NCBI RefSeq assembly: GCF_030345795.1 | Contig: NZ_JAUALB010000001.1 | Coordinates: 5,510,001 to 5,574,000, forward strand | Origin: Micromonospora sp. WMMA1363 | GTDB lineage: Bacteria > Actinomycetota > Actinomycetes > Mycobacteriales > Micromonosporaceae | Direction of reading: 5' to 3' | Length of the DNA stretch: 64,000 nucleotides | Shown here: positions 8,633 to 17,676 of the stretch, in pieces | How positions within the stretch are numbered: the first letter of the stretch is position 1 | How the letters are laid out: each line of letters begins with the position of its first letter | Position numbers and translations under genes: made by a program | Notes under the pieces: generated by a model | What the model was told of the DNA's origin: nothing | Database searches by the model: none | The model's input: only the letters and a program-made list of their open reading frames with translations

Positions 8633-8795
8633 GAACCCGCCGGCCTGCCGCGGGCCACGCTGGTGACCGATCGGGCGCTCGCCGCGCAGGGCCGCGGCGC
8701 GAACTCGCTCCAGGTGGACGCCTCGGCGGACAACCGCCCGATCCTCCGAGCGGCTCGGCTTTGTCGCGGTCACCATTGCCGCGCCGGACGTCTAC
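8633..8795 (+). pseudogene. relic of a GNAT acetyltransferase C-terminus
   Basis: In one frame the DNA reads GLPRATLVTD...SLQVDASADNRPILR. A one-base shift near 8750 continues as RLGFVAVT. Together these make the typical end of a GNAT fold (beta-strand, then the NRPILRRLGF helix). The N-terminal two thirds, including the acetyl-CoA loop, are missing, and the frame is broken. It fills most of the 229-base gap between the YidH-like gene and the gene at 8807. Confidence 0.5.
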
Positions 8796-8806
8796 ACTCC
8801 GTGATC

Positions 8807-9214
8807 ATGGAGCAGACGTTGACGGCCGAGGAGCGGCTGACGCTCAAGACGGGCGCGTTCGGTGCGGTCTTCCTGGTGTCCAACGCCGATCCCGGGGTGC
8901 TGGCGCTGGTCCGGGAGAGCTTCGCCGCCTCGGGTGCGCTGGCCGACGCCAGCGGGGTGGTGAAGGAGGCGTTGACCACCGGGCCGCTGCCGGAGCTGCC
9001 CCGGGACTCGGAGCTGGAGATCGAGTCGGTGGTGCTTCCGGCGCTCACCCGGGCGATGGCGATCCTGCGGGACAAGTCGCCGCGGGACACGGTGACCTAC
9101 CGTGAGGTGGTGTTGGCGGCGGCCGACCGGGTGGCCCGGGCGCACCGTGGGGTCACCCCGGCGGAGGTGGCCGCCATCGAACGGATCCGCGCCGCGCTGG
9201 CTCAGCCGGCCTGA
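8807..9214 (+). CDS. conserved hypothetical protein, 135 aa
   Basis: A soluble alpha-helical protein starting MEQTLTAEERLTLKTGAFGAVFLVSNADPG and ending in a helix with VTPAEVAAIERIRAALAQPA. No catalytic motif is visible. Codon use is typical of the window. A TACACT -10 box at 8793-8798 lies 8 bases before ATG 8807, suggesting a leaderless mRNA and supporting this start (GTG 8801 is an alternative). I recognise no family function. It precedes etfBA on the same strand, but the 175-base gap contains a promoter, so it is probably not in that operon. Confidence 0.7.
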   Translation: MEQTLTAEERLTLKTGAFGAVFLVSNADPGVLALVRESFAASGALADASGVVKEALTTGPLPELPRDSELEIESVVLPALTRAMAILRDKSPRDTVTYREVVLAAADRVARAHRGVTPAEVAAIERIRAALAQPA

Positions 9215-9254
9215 GCTGGTGAGCTGTGTCACTCCGGCCCTCTCGAGGGTAGAT

Positions 9255-9272
9255 GCTACTTGCGGGTAACAT
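9255..9272 (+). promoter_or_regulatory. operator-like sequence over the etfBA -10 box (site 2)
   Basis: GCTACTTGCGGGTAAC at 9255-9270 overlaps a TAACAT -10 box at 9267-9272, giving a leader of about 115 bases before etfB. It matches the site before the IlvG-like gene (5699-5716) at 12 of 18 positions, in the same register relative to the -10 box. A repressor of lipid-breakdown genes would fit the context, but no regulator gene lies nearby. Confidence 0.5.
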
Positions 9273-9389
9273 TGCTCTCGTGGGCAACTGCACAACAGCC
9301 CGCGGTTGACCGTCGGCAACGCCACGCGCGAGGCTGCGCCCCAGACCGGGCGAGCGATCGCACAACCACAGGAGGGTCGTCGAAGCGCG

Positions 9390-10169
9390 ATGAACATCGT
9401 CGTACTCGTCAAGCAGGTGCCCGATTCGGGCGCGGACCGCAACCTGCGCAGTGACGACAACACCGTCGACCGCGGTTCGGCGAACAACGTCATCAACGAG
9501 ATGGACGAGTACGCCATCGAGGAGGCGTTGAAGATCAAGGAAGCGCACGGCGGCGAGGTCACCATCCTGACCATGGGTCCGGACCGGGCGACCGAGTCGA
9601 TCCGCAAGGCGCTCTCCATGGGCCCGGACAAGGCCGTGCACGTGGTCGACGACGCCCTGCGCGGGTCGTGCAGCGTGGCCACCTCGAAGGTGCTCGCCGC
9701 CGCCCTCGGGCAGCTCGGCGCCGACCTGGTGCTCTGCGGCGCCGAGTCGACCGACGGCCGGGTCCAGGTCATACCGCACATGATCGCCGAGCGGTTGGGT
9801 GTGGCCGCCATGACCGGCGCCCGCAAGCTCACCGTGGACGGCTCCACGCTGACCGTCGAACGGCAGACCGAGGAGGGCTACGAGGTGGTCACCGCCACCA
9901 CCCCGGCCGTGGTCTCCGTCTGGGACACCATCAACGAGCCGCGCTACCCCTCCTTCAAGGGCATCATGGCCGCCAAGAAGAAGCCGGTGCAGACCCTGTC
10001 CCTGGGTGACCTCGGCGTCGCCCCGGCCGAGGTGGGGTTCGACGGCGCGACCAGCACCGTGCTGGAGCACAGCAAGCGCCCGCCGCGCTCCGGCGGCGCC
10101 AAGGTCACCGACGAGGGCGACGGCGGCGTGCAGCTGGTCGGGTTCCTCGCCACCGAGAAGTTCGTGTGA
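9390..10169 (+). CDS. etfB: electron transfer flavoprotein beta subunit
   Basis: 259 residues, MNIVVLVKQVPDSG..., with the EtfB signature region VTILTMGPDRATESIRKALSMGPDKAVHV. EtfAB takes electrons from acyl-CoA dehydrogenases and passes them to the ETF:quinone oxidoreductase. The beta subunit holds AMP and interacts with the dehydrogenase through the recognition loop. The ATG at 9390 has GGAGGG upstream, though 12 or more bases away. It is followed after 15 bases by etfA, an evident operon. The pair corresponds to fixA/fixB (Rv3029c/Rv3028c) of M. tuberculosis. Confidence 0.95.
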   Translation: MNIVVLVKQVPDSGADRNLRSDDNTVDRGSANNVINEMDEYAIEEALKIKEAHGGEVTILTMGPDRATESIRKALSMGPDKAVHVVDDALRGSCSVATSKVLAAALGQLGADLVLCGAESTDGRVQVIPHMIAERLGVAAMTGARKLTVDGSTLTVERQTEEGYEVVTATTPAVVSVWDTINEPRYPSFKGIMAAKKKPVQTLSLGDLGVAPAEVGFDGATSTVLEHSKRPPRSGGAKVTDEGDGGVQLVGFLATEKFV

Positions 10170-10184
10170 GAGCAGGTCTGCAAC

Positions 10185-11144
10185 ATGTCTGAGGTTCTCG
10201 TCGTCGTCGAAGCCACCCGGGAATTCGGCGTCAAGAAGGTCACCCTGGAGATGCTCACCCTCGCCCGTGGCCTGGGCGCACCGAGCGCGGTCGTGCTCGG
10301 CGGCCCCGGCGCCGCCGAGGCGCTGAGCACGAAGCTGGGCGAGTACGGCGCGGAGAAGATCTACGCGGCCGAGAGTGAGGAGATCGACGGCTACCTGGTC
10401 GCTCCGAAGGCGACCGTGCTGGCGGAGCTGGTCCAGCGGGTCGGGCCCGCCGCCGTGCTGCTCGCCTCGTCCCAGGAGGGCAAGGAGATCGCCGCCCGGC
10501 TGGCCGTCAAGCTCGACAACGGCATCCTGACCGACGTGGTCGAGCTGGACGCCGACGGCACTGCCACGCAGGTGGCCTTCGCCGGTTCCACCATCGTCAA
10601 GGCCAAGGTCACCCGGGGTCTGCCGCTGGTCACCGTCCGGCCGAACTCGATCACCCCGGAGCCGGCCGCGGCCAGCCCGGCGGTCGAGCAGCTCACCGCC
10701 TCGATCGCGGACGGCGACAAGCTGGCCAAGGTCGTCGACCGGGTCGCCGAGCAGAAGGGCTCCCGCCCGGAACTGACCGAGGCTTCGGTGGTCGTCTCCG
10801 GCGGTCGCGGGGTCGGCAACGCCGACAACTTCAAGCTGGTCGAGGAGCTGGCCGACCTGCTCGGCGGCGCCGTCGGCGCGTCCCGCGCCGCCGTCGACTC
10901 GGGTTTCTACCCGCACCAGTTCCAGGTGGGCCAGACCGGCAAGACGGTCTCCCCGCAGCTGTACGTCGCGCTCGGCATCTCCGGCGCGATTCAGCACCGG
11001 GCCGGCATGCAGACGTCGAAGACGATCGTCGCGGTCAACAAGGACGGCGAGGCGCCGATCTTCGAGCTGGCCGACTTCGGCGTGGTGGGTGACCTGTTCA
11101 AGGTCGTACCACAGGCCGCCGAGGAGATTCGCAAACGCAGGTGA
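10185..11144 (+). CDS. etfA: electron transfer flavoprotein alpha subunit
   Basis: 319 residues. The N-terminal half has the adenine-nucleotide-hydrolase-like fold. The C-terminal FAD-binding half contains SGGRGVG near residue 206, then SRAAVDSGFYPHQFQVGQTGKTVSPQLYVALGISGAIQH and a final INKDGEAPIFELADFGVVGD-type stretch, here beginning VNKDG. These contact FAD. It is the second gene of the etfBA operon and is followed directly by a strong hairpin. Confidence 0.96.
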   Translation: MSEVLVVVEATREFGVKKVTLEMLTLARGLGAPSAVVLGGPGAAEALSTKLGEYGAEKIYAAESEEIDGYLVAPKATVLAELVQRVGPAAVLLASSQEGKEIAARLAVKLDNGILTDVVELDADGTATQVAFAGSTIVKAKVTRGLPLVTVRPNSITPEPAAASPAVEQLTASIADGDKLAKVVDRVAEQKGSRPELTEASVVVSGGRGVGNADNFKLVEELADLLGGAVGASRAAVDSGFYPHQFQVGQTGKTVSPQLYVALGISGAIQHRAGMQTSKTIVAVNKDGEAPIFELADFGVVGDLFKVVPQAAEEIRKRR

Positions 11145-11161
11145 GCTGAGCGCGAGCGCGG

Positions 11162-11193
11162 CGGGGCCGGGAACCGATCGGTTCCCGGCCCCG
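11162..11193 (+). terminator. hairpin terminator of etfBA
   Basis: A perfect stem (GGGGCCGGGAACC at 11163-11175 with its complement at 11180-11192, plus an outer C-G pair) around a GATC loop, 17 bases after the etfA stop. There is no T run, as is common in high-GC actinomycetes. Confidence 0.8.
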
Positions 11194-11497
11194 TCACGTC
11201 ACCGTCCGCTCGGAACCGCCCTGCTGAGCCCGCCCAGGTGCGTGGACGACGGGCGGATCCGCGCACCCCCGGACTGGGACGGTGGACGAGCGTCGCCGAT
11301 GCTGCCTCAGGGCGTCCGGGAGCGGTCACCACACGCCGACCTGCTGTTGGGTGCGTCTGCCGTCGTCGCCGCCCCGGGTCCCGCCGTCGGCGTTCGGTGG
11401 AGCCTGCCGGTACGCGTGGCGGTAGCCGGCACCGCGGGCCTCCCGCGGTGTTTGGTGGTGCCGCGCACCGAAACGGGCCGGCCGGGCCGCCCACGGG

Positions 11498-11535
11498 CGG
11501 GTCCGGGTCCCGGCCGCGGCCGGGACCCGGACCCG
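11498..11535. repeat. 38-bp perfect palindrome, no spacer
   Basis: Centred between 11516 and 11517, the sequence equals its own reverse complement over 19 bases each way. It lies in the 446-base gap (11145-11590) between etfA and the cysteine desulfurase gene, 42 bases before the -10 box of the latter. The rest of that gap holds the etfBA terminator and a smaller CCGCGGG/CCCGCGG hairpin near 11440-11460; I see no gene in it. Confidence 0.8.
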
Positions 11536-11576
11536 GGAGGTGCACTCCGGGGTCCAGGTGGCGGCCGGGTGGTGGT

Positions 11577-11582
11577 TAGGCT
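11577..11582 (+). promoter_or_regulatory. -10 box (TAGGCT) for leaderless cysteine desulfurase
   Basis: TAGGCT ends 8 bases before ATG 11591. No Shine-Dalgarno sequence is present, so transcription probably starts at the start codon. Confidence 0.6.
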
Positions 11583-11590
11583 GAACCCTG

Positions 11591-12766
11591 ATGGCTTACC
11601 TGGATCACGCGGCGACCACTCCGATGCTCGACGAGGCCCTGGAGGCGTACGTCGCCACCGCCCGTGAGATCGGCAACCCGTCCTCCCTGCACGCGGCGGG
11701 CCGCCGTGCCCGCCGGCGGGTGGAGGAGTCGAGGGAGCGGGTGGCCGCCGCGCTGGGCGCTAGGCCCTCCGAGGTGATCTTCACTGGCGGCGGGACGGAG
11801 AGCGACAACCTCGCGGTGAAGGGCATCTTCTGGGCACGGCGGGCCAGCGACGGCCGGCGGACCCGGGTGGTGTCCAGCGCCGTCGAACACCACGCGGTGC
11901 ACGACGCGGTCGACTGGCTGGTCGCGCACGAGGGCGCCGAGGTGGGCTGGCTGCCGGTGGACCCCGTCGGCCGGGTCGACCCGGCCCAGCTCCGCGCCGA
12001 GTTGGCCGCCCACGCCGACCGGGTGGCCGTGGTGACGACGATGTGGGCGAACAACGAGGTGGGCACGGTCCAACCGGTCGCGGAGCTGGCGGCGGTCGCC
12101 GCCGAACACGGGGTGCCGTTTCACACCGACGCGATCCAGGCGGTCGGCCAGGTGCCGGTCGACTTCGCCGCGAGCGGGGTGTCCGCGCTCACCGTGACCG
12201 GGCACAAACTCGGCGGGCCGGCCGGCGTGGGCGCCTTGGTGCTCGCCCGCGACACCGCCGCGATGCCGCTGCTGCACGGCGGCGGCCAGGAGCGCGACAT
12301 CCGCTCCGGCACGCTCGACACCGCCGGTATCGTCGCGGTCGCGGTCGCGGTGGAGGCAGCGGTCAAGCGCCAGCAGGAGCACGCGGCCCGGGTCGCCGTC
12401 CTCCGCGACGACCTGGTCGGGCGGGTCCGGCAGGTGGTGCCGGAGGTGGTGTTGAACGGCGATCCGGCCGACCGGCTACCCGGCAACGCGCATTTCTCCT
12501 TCCCCGGTTGCGAAGGTGACGCGCTGCTGCTCCTGCTCGACGCGCAGGGGATCGCCTGCTCCACCGGCTCGGCCTGCTCGGCCGGCGTGGCCCAGCCCTC
12601 GCATGTCCTGCTGGCGATGGGCGCCGACGACGACCGCGCGCGTTCCTCGCTGCGCTTCACCCTCGGCCACACCAGCACCGCGGCTGAGATCGACGCGCTG
12701 ATCGCGGCCCTCCCCGCCGCGGTCGACCGAGCCCGTCGCGCCGCCTCCTACCGCACCCCCCGCTGA
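11591..12766 (+). CDS. iscS: cysteine desulfurase
   Basis: 391 residues of the NifS/IscS class. It starts [11 protein letters not shown]; the PLP lysine is in VTGHKLGGP near residue 202 and the sulfur-accepting cysteine is in [11 protein letters not shown] near residue 328. It removes sulfur from cysteine for Fe-S clusters and tRNA thiolation. The next gene on the strand is mnmA, which uses this sulfur for 2-thiouridine in tRNA, so the pair forms a functional unit as in M. tuberculosis (Rv3025c and Rv3024c). NifS versus IscS naming is not resolved by sequence; no iscU is adjacent. Confidence 0.93.
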   Translation: MAYLDHAATTPMLDEALEAYVATAREIGNPSSLHAAGRRARRRVEESRERVAAALGARPSEVIFTGGGTESDNLAVKGIFWARRASDGRRTRVVSSAVEHHAVHDAVDWLVAHEGAEVGWLPVDPVGRVDPAQLRAELAAHADRVAVVTTMWANNEVGTVQPVAELAAVAAEHGVPFHTDAIQAVGQVPVDFAASGVSALTVTGHKLGGPAGVGALVLARDTAAMPLLHGGGQERDIRSGTLDTAGIVAVAVAVEAAVKRQQEHAARVAVLRDDLVGRVRQVVPEVVLNGDPADRLPGNAHFSFPGCEGDALLLLLDAQGIACSTGSACSAGVAQPSHVLLAMGADDDRARSSLRFTLGHTSTAAEIDALIAALPAAVDRARRAASYRTPR

Positions 12767-12887
12767 TACGCGCGCGCCCGGCTCACCCCCTCTTCGAGGT
12801 GTTGCCGCATGGTGCCGAGTTACTACCCCGGTGCAGGCCCTGACGACGCGGCATCGCCGCTTACCCGCCCCGACCCACCACCACGCG

Positions 12888-12952
12888 AGCTTGCAGTGCC
12901 GCTGCCCAACGTGCGGCTACCGCACACCCTGTCGAGGCGGGAAGTGCAAGCT
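12888..12952 (+). repeat. nested inverted repeats between cysteine desulfurase and mnmA
   Basis: AGCTTGCA (12888-12895) pairs with TGCAAGCT (12945-12952), and CCACCA/TGGTGG continue the stem outside with a 4-base bulge. Inside the loop is a second perfect hairpin, GTGCGG CTA CCGCAC (12911-12925). It could be a terminator of the upstream gene or a small structured RNA. The rest of the 276-base gap is G-rich and leads to a TAGGCT -10 box at 13010-13015. Confidence 0.5.
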
Positions 12953-13009
12953 GGTGGCGGTGGGTCGGGCGGGGTGGAGTGGGGTGTGGGCGTGGAGGGG
13001 GTGGGTGGT

Positions 13010-13015
13010 TAGGCT
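13010..13015 (+). promoter_or_regulatory. -10 box (TAGGCT) for mnmA
   Basis: TAGGCT lies 27 bases before the chosen GTG start, with GGAGGGG (13028-13034) between. This gives mnmA a short leader with a ribosome site. Confidence 0.5.
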
Positions 13016-13042
13016 CGGACGGGATCGGGAGGGGTGGTAGTG

Positions 13043-14116
13043 GTGCGGGTGCTGGCGGCGATGTCGGGCGGCGTGGACTCGGCCGTCGCGGCGGCACGGG
13101 CCGTCGAGGCGGGGCACGACGTGACCGGGGTGCACCTGGCGCTCGCCCGGAATCCGCAGACGTACCGCAGCGGCGCTCGGGGCTGCTGCACCCTGGAGGA
13201 CTCCCGGGACGCCCGCCGGGCGGCCGACGTCATCGGCATCCCGTTCTACGTGTGGGACATGGCTGACCGTTTTCACACGGATGTGGTGGACGACTTCGTC
13301 GCCGAGTACGCGGCCGGCCGTACGCCCAACCCGTGCTTGCGCTGCAACGAAAAGATCAAGTTCGCGGCGGTGCTGGACCGGGCCGTCGCCCTGGGGTTCG
13401 ACGCCGTGATCACCGGTCACCATGCCCGGCTCGGATCGGACGGCGTGCTACGGCGCAGCGTCGACCTGGCCAAGGACCAGTCGTACGTGCTCGCCGTGCT
13501 CACCCGCGAGCAGCTCGCCCGATCGATGTTTCCGCTGGGGGATTCGACGAAGGCGCAGGTCCGCGAGGAGGCGGCGGGCCGGGGGCTGGCCGTCGCCGAA
13601 AAACCGGACTCGCATGACATCTGCTTCATCGCCGACGGCGACACACGTGGGTTCCTCGCTCAGCGGTTGGGCGAGGCGCCCGGTGACGTCGTCGACGCCA
13701 CCACCGGCGCGGTGGTGGGCACGCACGGCGGGGCGTACGCATACACCGTCGGCCAGCGACGTGGCCTGCACCTGGACCGGCCGGCGGCGGATGGCCGCCC
13801 GCGTTACGTCCTGTCCATCACGCCGAAGACCAACACGGTGACCGTCGGCCCGGCCGAGGCGCTGGAGGTCTCCCGGGTCCGCGCCGGGCGTCCGGTTTGG
13901 CTGGGCGGCACGCATCCGACGGGGCCGGTCGAGTGCGAGGTGCAGCTGCGTGCGCACGGCGATGCGGTGCCCGCGACGGTGACGGTGACCGCGGACGGCC
14001 TGCACGCCGAGCTGCGCCGTCCGGTCCGAGGGGTGGCCGCCGGTCAGGCGATCGTGGCCTACCGGCCGGATCCGGCCGGTGATGTCGTGCTCGGCTCCGC
14101 CACCATCGTCGGCTGA
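13043..14116 (+). CDS. mnmA: tRNA-specific 2-thiouridylase
   Basis: About 357 residues. The PP-loop ATP motif [11 protein letters not shown] is near residue 7. Catalytic cysteines lie in [14 protein letters not shown] (near 97) and DICFIADG (near 195). The central and C-terminal beta domains hold YTVGQRRGL and [12 protein letters not shown]. MnmA puts sulfur on U34 of Glu, Gln and Lys tRNAs. GTG 13043 is favoured by GGAGGGG 8 bases upstream and gives the usual N-terminus [10 protein letters not shown]; in-frame GTGs at 13034 and 13040 are alternatives. A terminator with TTTT follows. Confidence 0.94.
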   Translation: MRVLAAMSGGVDSAVAAARAVEAGHDVTGVHLALARNPQTYRSGARGCCTLEDSRDARRAADVIGIPFYVWDMADRFHTDVVDDFVAEYAAGRTPNPCLRCNEKIKFAAVLDRAVALGFDAVITGHHARLGSDGVLRRSVDLAKDQSYVLAVLTREQLARSMFPLGDSTKAQVREEAAGRGLAVAEKPDSHDICFIADGDTRGFLAQRLGEAPGDVVDATTGAVVGTHGGAYAYTVGQRRGLHLDRPAADGRPRYVLSITPKTNTVTVGPAEALEVSRVRAGRPVWLGGTHPTGPVECEVQLRAHGDAVPATVTVTADGLHAELRRPVRGVAAGQAIVAYRPDPAGDVVLGSATIVG

Positions 14117-14160
14117 CCGCCGAGCCGGCGGACGCCGACGCGGGAGATCCTGGAACCCGC

Positions 14161-14179
14161 CGGCCCTCCGGGCCGTTTT
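14161..14179 (+). terminator. intrinsic terminator after mnmA
   Basis: CGGCCC TCC GGGCCG followed by TTTT, a classic short stem with a T run. A second, bulged hairpin (14180-14208, CGCCAGCACCC with its near complement) follows at once and may strengthen it. Confidence 0.7.
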
Positions 14180-14236
14180 CGCCAGCACCCGCGAGGGTGG
14201 CGCTGGCGGCCCGCGCGGTGCGGTCCGCGTACCGGA

Positions 14237-14242
14237 TAGTCT
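14237..14242 (+). promoter_or_regulatory. -10 box (TAGTCT) for leaderless MetE-like gene
   Basis: TAGTCT ends 6 bases before GTG 14249 with no ribosome site between. Confidence 0.55.
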
Positions 14243-14248
14243 TCGGCG

Positions 14249-15253
14249 GTGACAGATCAGGCGTGGCCGTGGCCGGCCGGTGCGGCGACCGGCGTCGGGT
14301 CGCTGCCGGGTACCGACATCGCGGAAGCCCAGCGGATTGTCCTCGGCGAGCTTCCCGCGCTGCCGCACCTGCCGGAGCTGCCTGCCCGTGGCCCCGGCGC
14401 GGACATTGTCGGTCGCACGGCCGGCCTGCTCGTGGAGCTGCCCGTCGAGCTGTACGCGGCCCGTTGGCGCGTCGCCCCGCGCTCCGGGCGGGACCTGCGC
14501 CGCGCCCGGGACCTGCTGGAACGCGACCTTGACCAGCTCGCTGAGCAGGCCGAGACGTACGCCGGGCCAGTCAAGATCCAGGTCGGCGGGCCGTTCACCC
14601 TGGCGGCGGCGCTGGAGCTGCCGATCGGCGGTCGGCTGGTGCGCGATCCGGGCGCGGTGCGGGATCTGGCCGGGTCGCTCGCCGAGGGGGTACGCGGCCA
14701 CGTCGCCGCCGTCGCCCGCCGGCTGCCCCGGGCCACGGTGCTGTTGCAACTGGACGAGCCGTCGCTTCCGGCGGTGCTTGCCGGGCGGGTGCCGACCGAA
14801 AGCGGCTTCGGCACGTACCGGGCGGTCGAACCGGGCGTCGCCGGGTCGCTGCTCCGCCGCGTCGTCGAGGCCGCCGGGGTGCCGGTGGTCGTGCACTGCT
14901 GCGCACCCGACGTGCCACTCGATCTGATCCGGAACGCCGGTGCCGTGGGCGTGAGCCTCGATCTGAACCTCGTCACCGACCTGGATCCGCTCGGCGAGGC
15001 GGTCGACGCCGGGCTGGGACTGCTGGCCGGTGCCGCGCCCACCCAGCCCGCCTCCGATGGTCGGGCGCCGAGCTCCGCCCAGGTCGCCGACCGAGTACGC
15101 CGACTCTGGGATCGCCTCGGATTCCCCCGCCGGAGGCTCGCCGATCAGGTGGTCGTCACGCCGGCCTGCGGGCTTGCGAACGGCTCCCCGCGGTACGTCC
15201 GGGCAGTCCTGGCAGCCTGCCGCGACGCCGGGCGGCGGCTGGCCGAGGAGTGA
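14249..15253 (+). CDS. MetE-like (cobalamin-independent methionine synthase C-terminal fold) protein
   Basis: 334 residues with a single UROD/MetE-type TIM barrel. The zinc ligands of the family are visible: His and Cys in VVVHCCAPDVP and the late Cys in VTPACGLANGSP. The substrate loop LLQLDEPSLP is also present. At half the length of true MetE it lacks the folate-binding N-terminal half, so it is unlikely to be the classical enzyme. It may transfer methyl groups from another donor. The same gene sits next to ligA in M. tuberculosis (Rv3015c). The GTG start is supported by the -10 box 6 bases upstream. Confidence 0.85.
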   Translation: MTDQAWPWPAGAATGVGSLPGTDIAEAQRIVLGELPALPHLPELPARGPGADIVGRTAGLLVELPVELYAARWRVAPRSGRDLRRARDLLERDLDQLAEQAETYAGPVKIQVGGPFTLAAALELPIGGRLVRDPGAVRDLAGSLAEGVRGHVAAVARRLPRATVLLQLDEPSLPAVLAGRVPTESGFGTYRAVEPGVAGSLLRRVVEAAGVPVVVHCCAPDVPLDLIRNAGAVGVSLDLNLVTDLDPLGEAVDAGLGLLAGAAPTQPASDGRAPSSAQVADRVRRLWDRLGFPRRRLADQVVVTPACGLANGSPRYVRAVLAACRDAGRRLAEE

Positions 15254-17536
<2,283 letters not shown>

Positions 17537-17676
17537 CTAGGATCTTGCGCCCGGATACCAACTTAGTTACGACTACGACCGATTAGTGACTGTCATCCGG
17601 GGGAACCAGCCACCTGGGCGTTTCACTGGGGCACGGCGTGCGGACGGGTACGCCGTTCGTGATCGCCGGAGGTGTG

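Noticed and set aside
11089..11667. Open frame across the etfA-cysteine desulfurase gap as an extra gene.
   Set aside because: It runs through a terminator and a perfect palindrome, is Pro/Arg/Gly-rich and has no recognisable domain.
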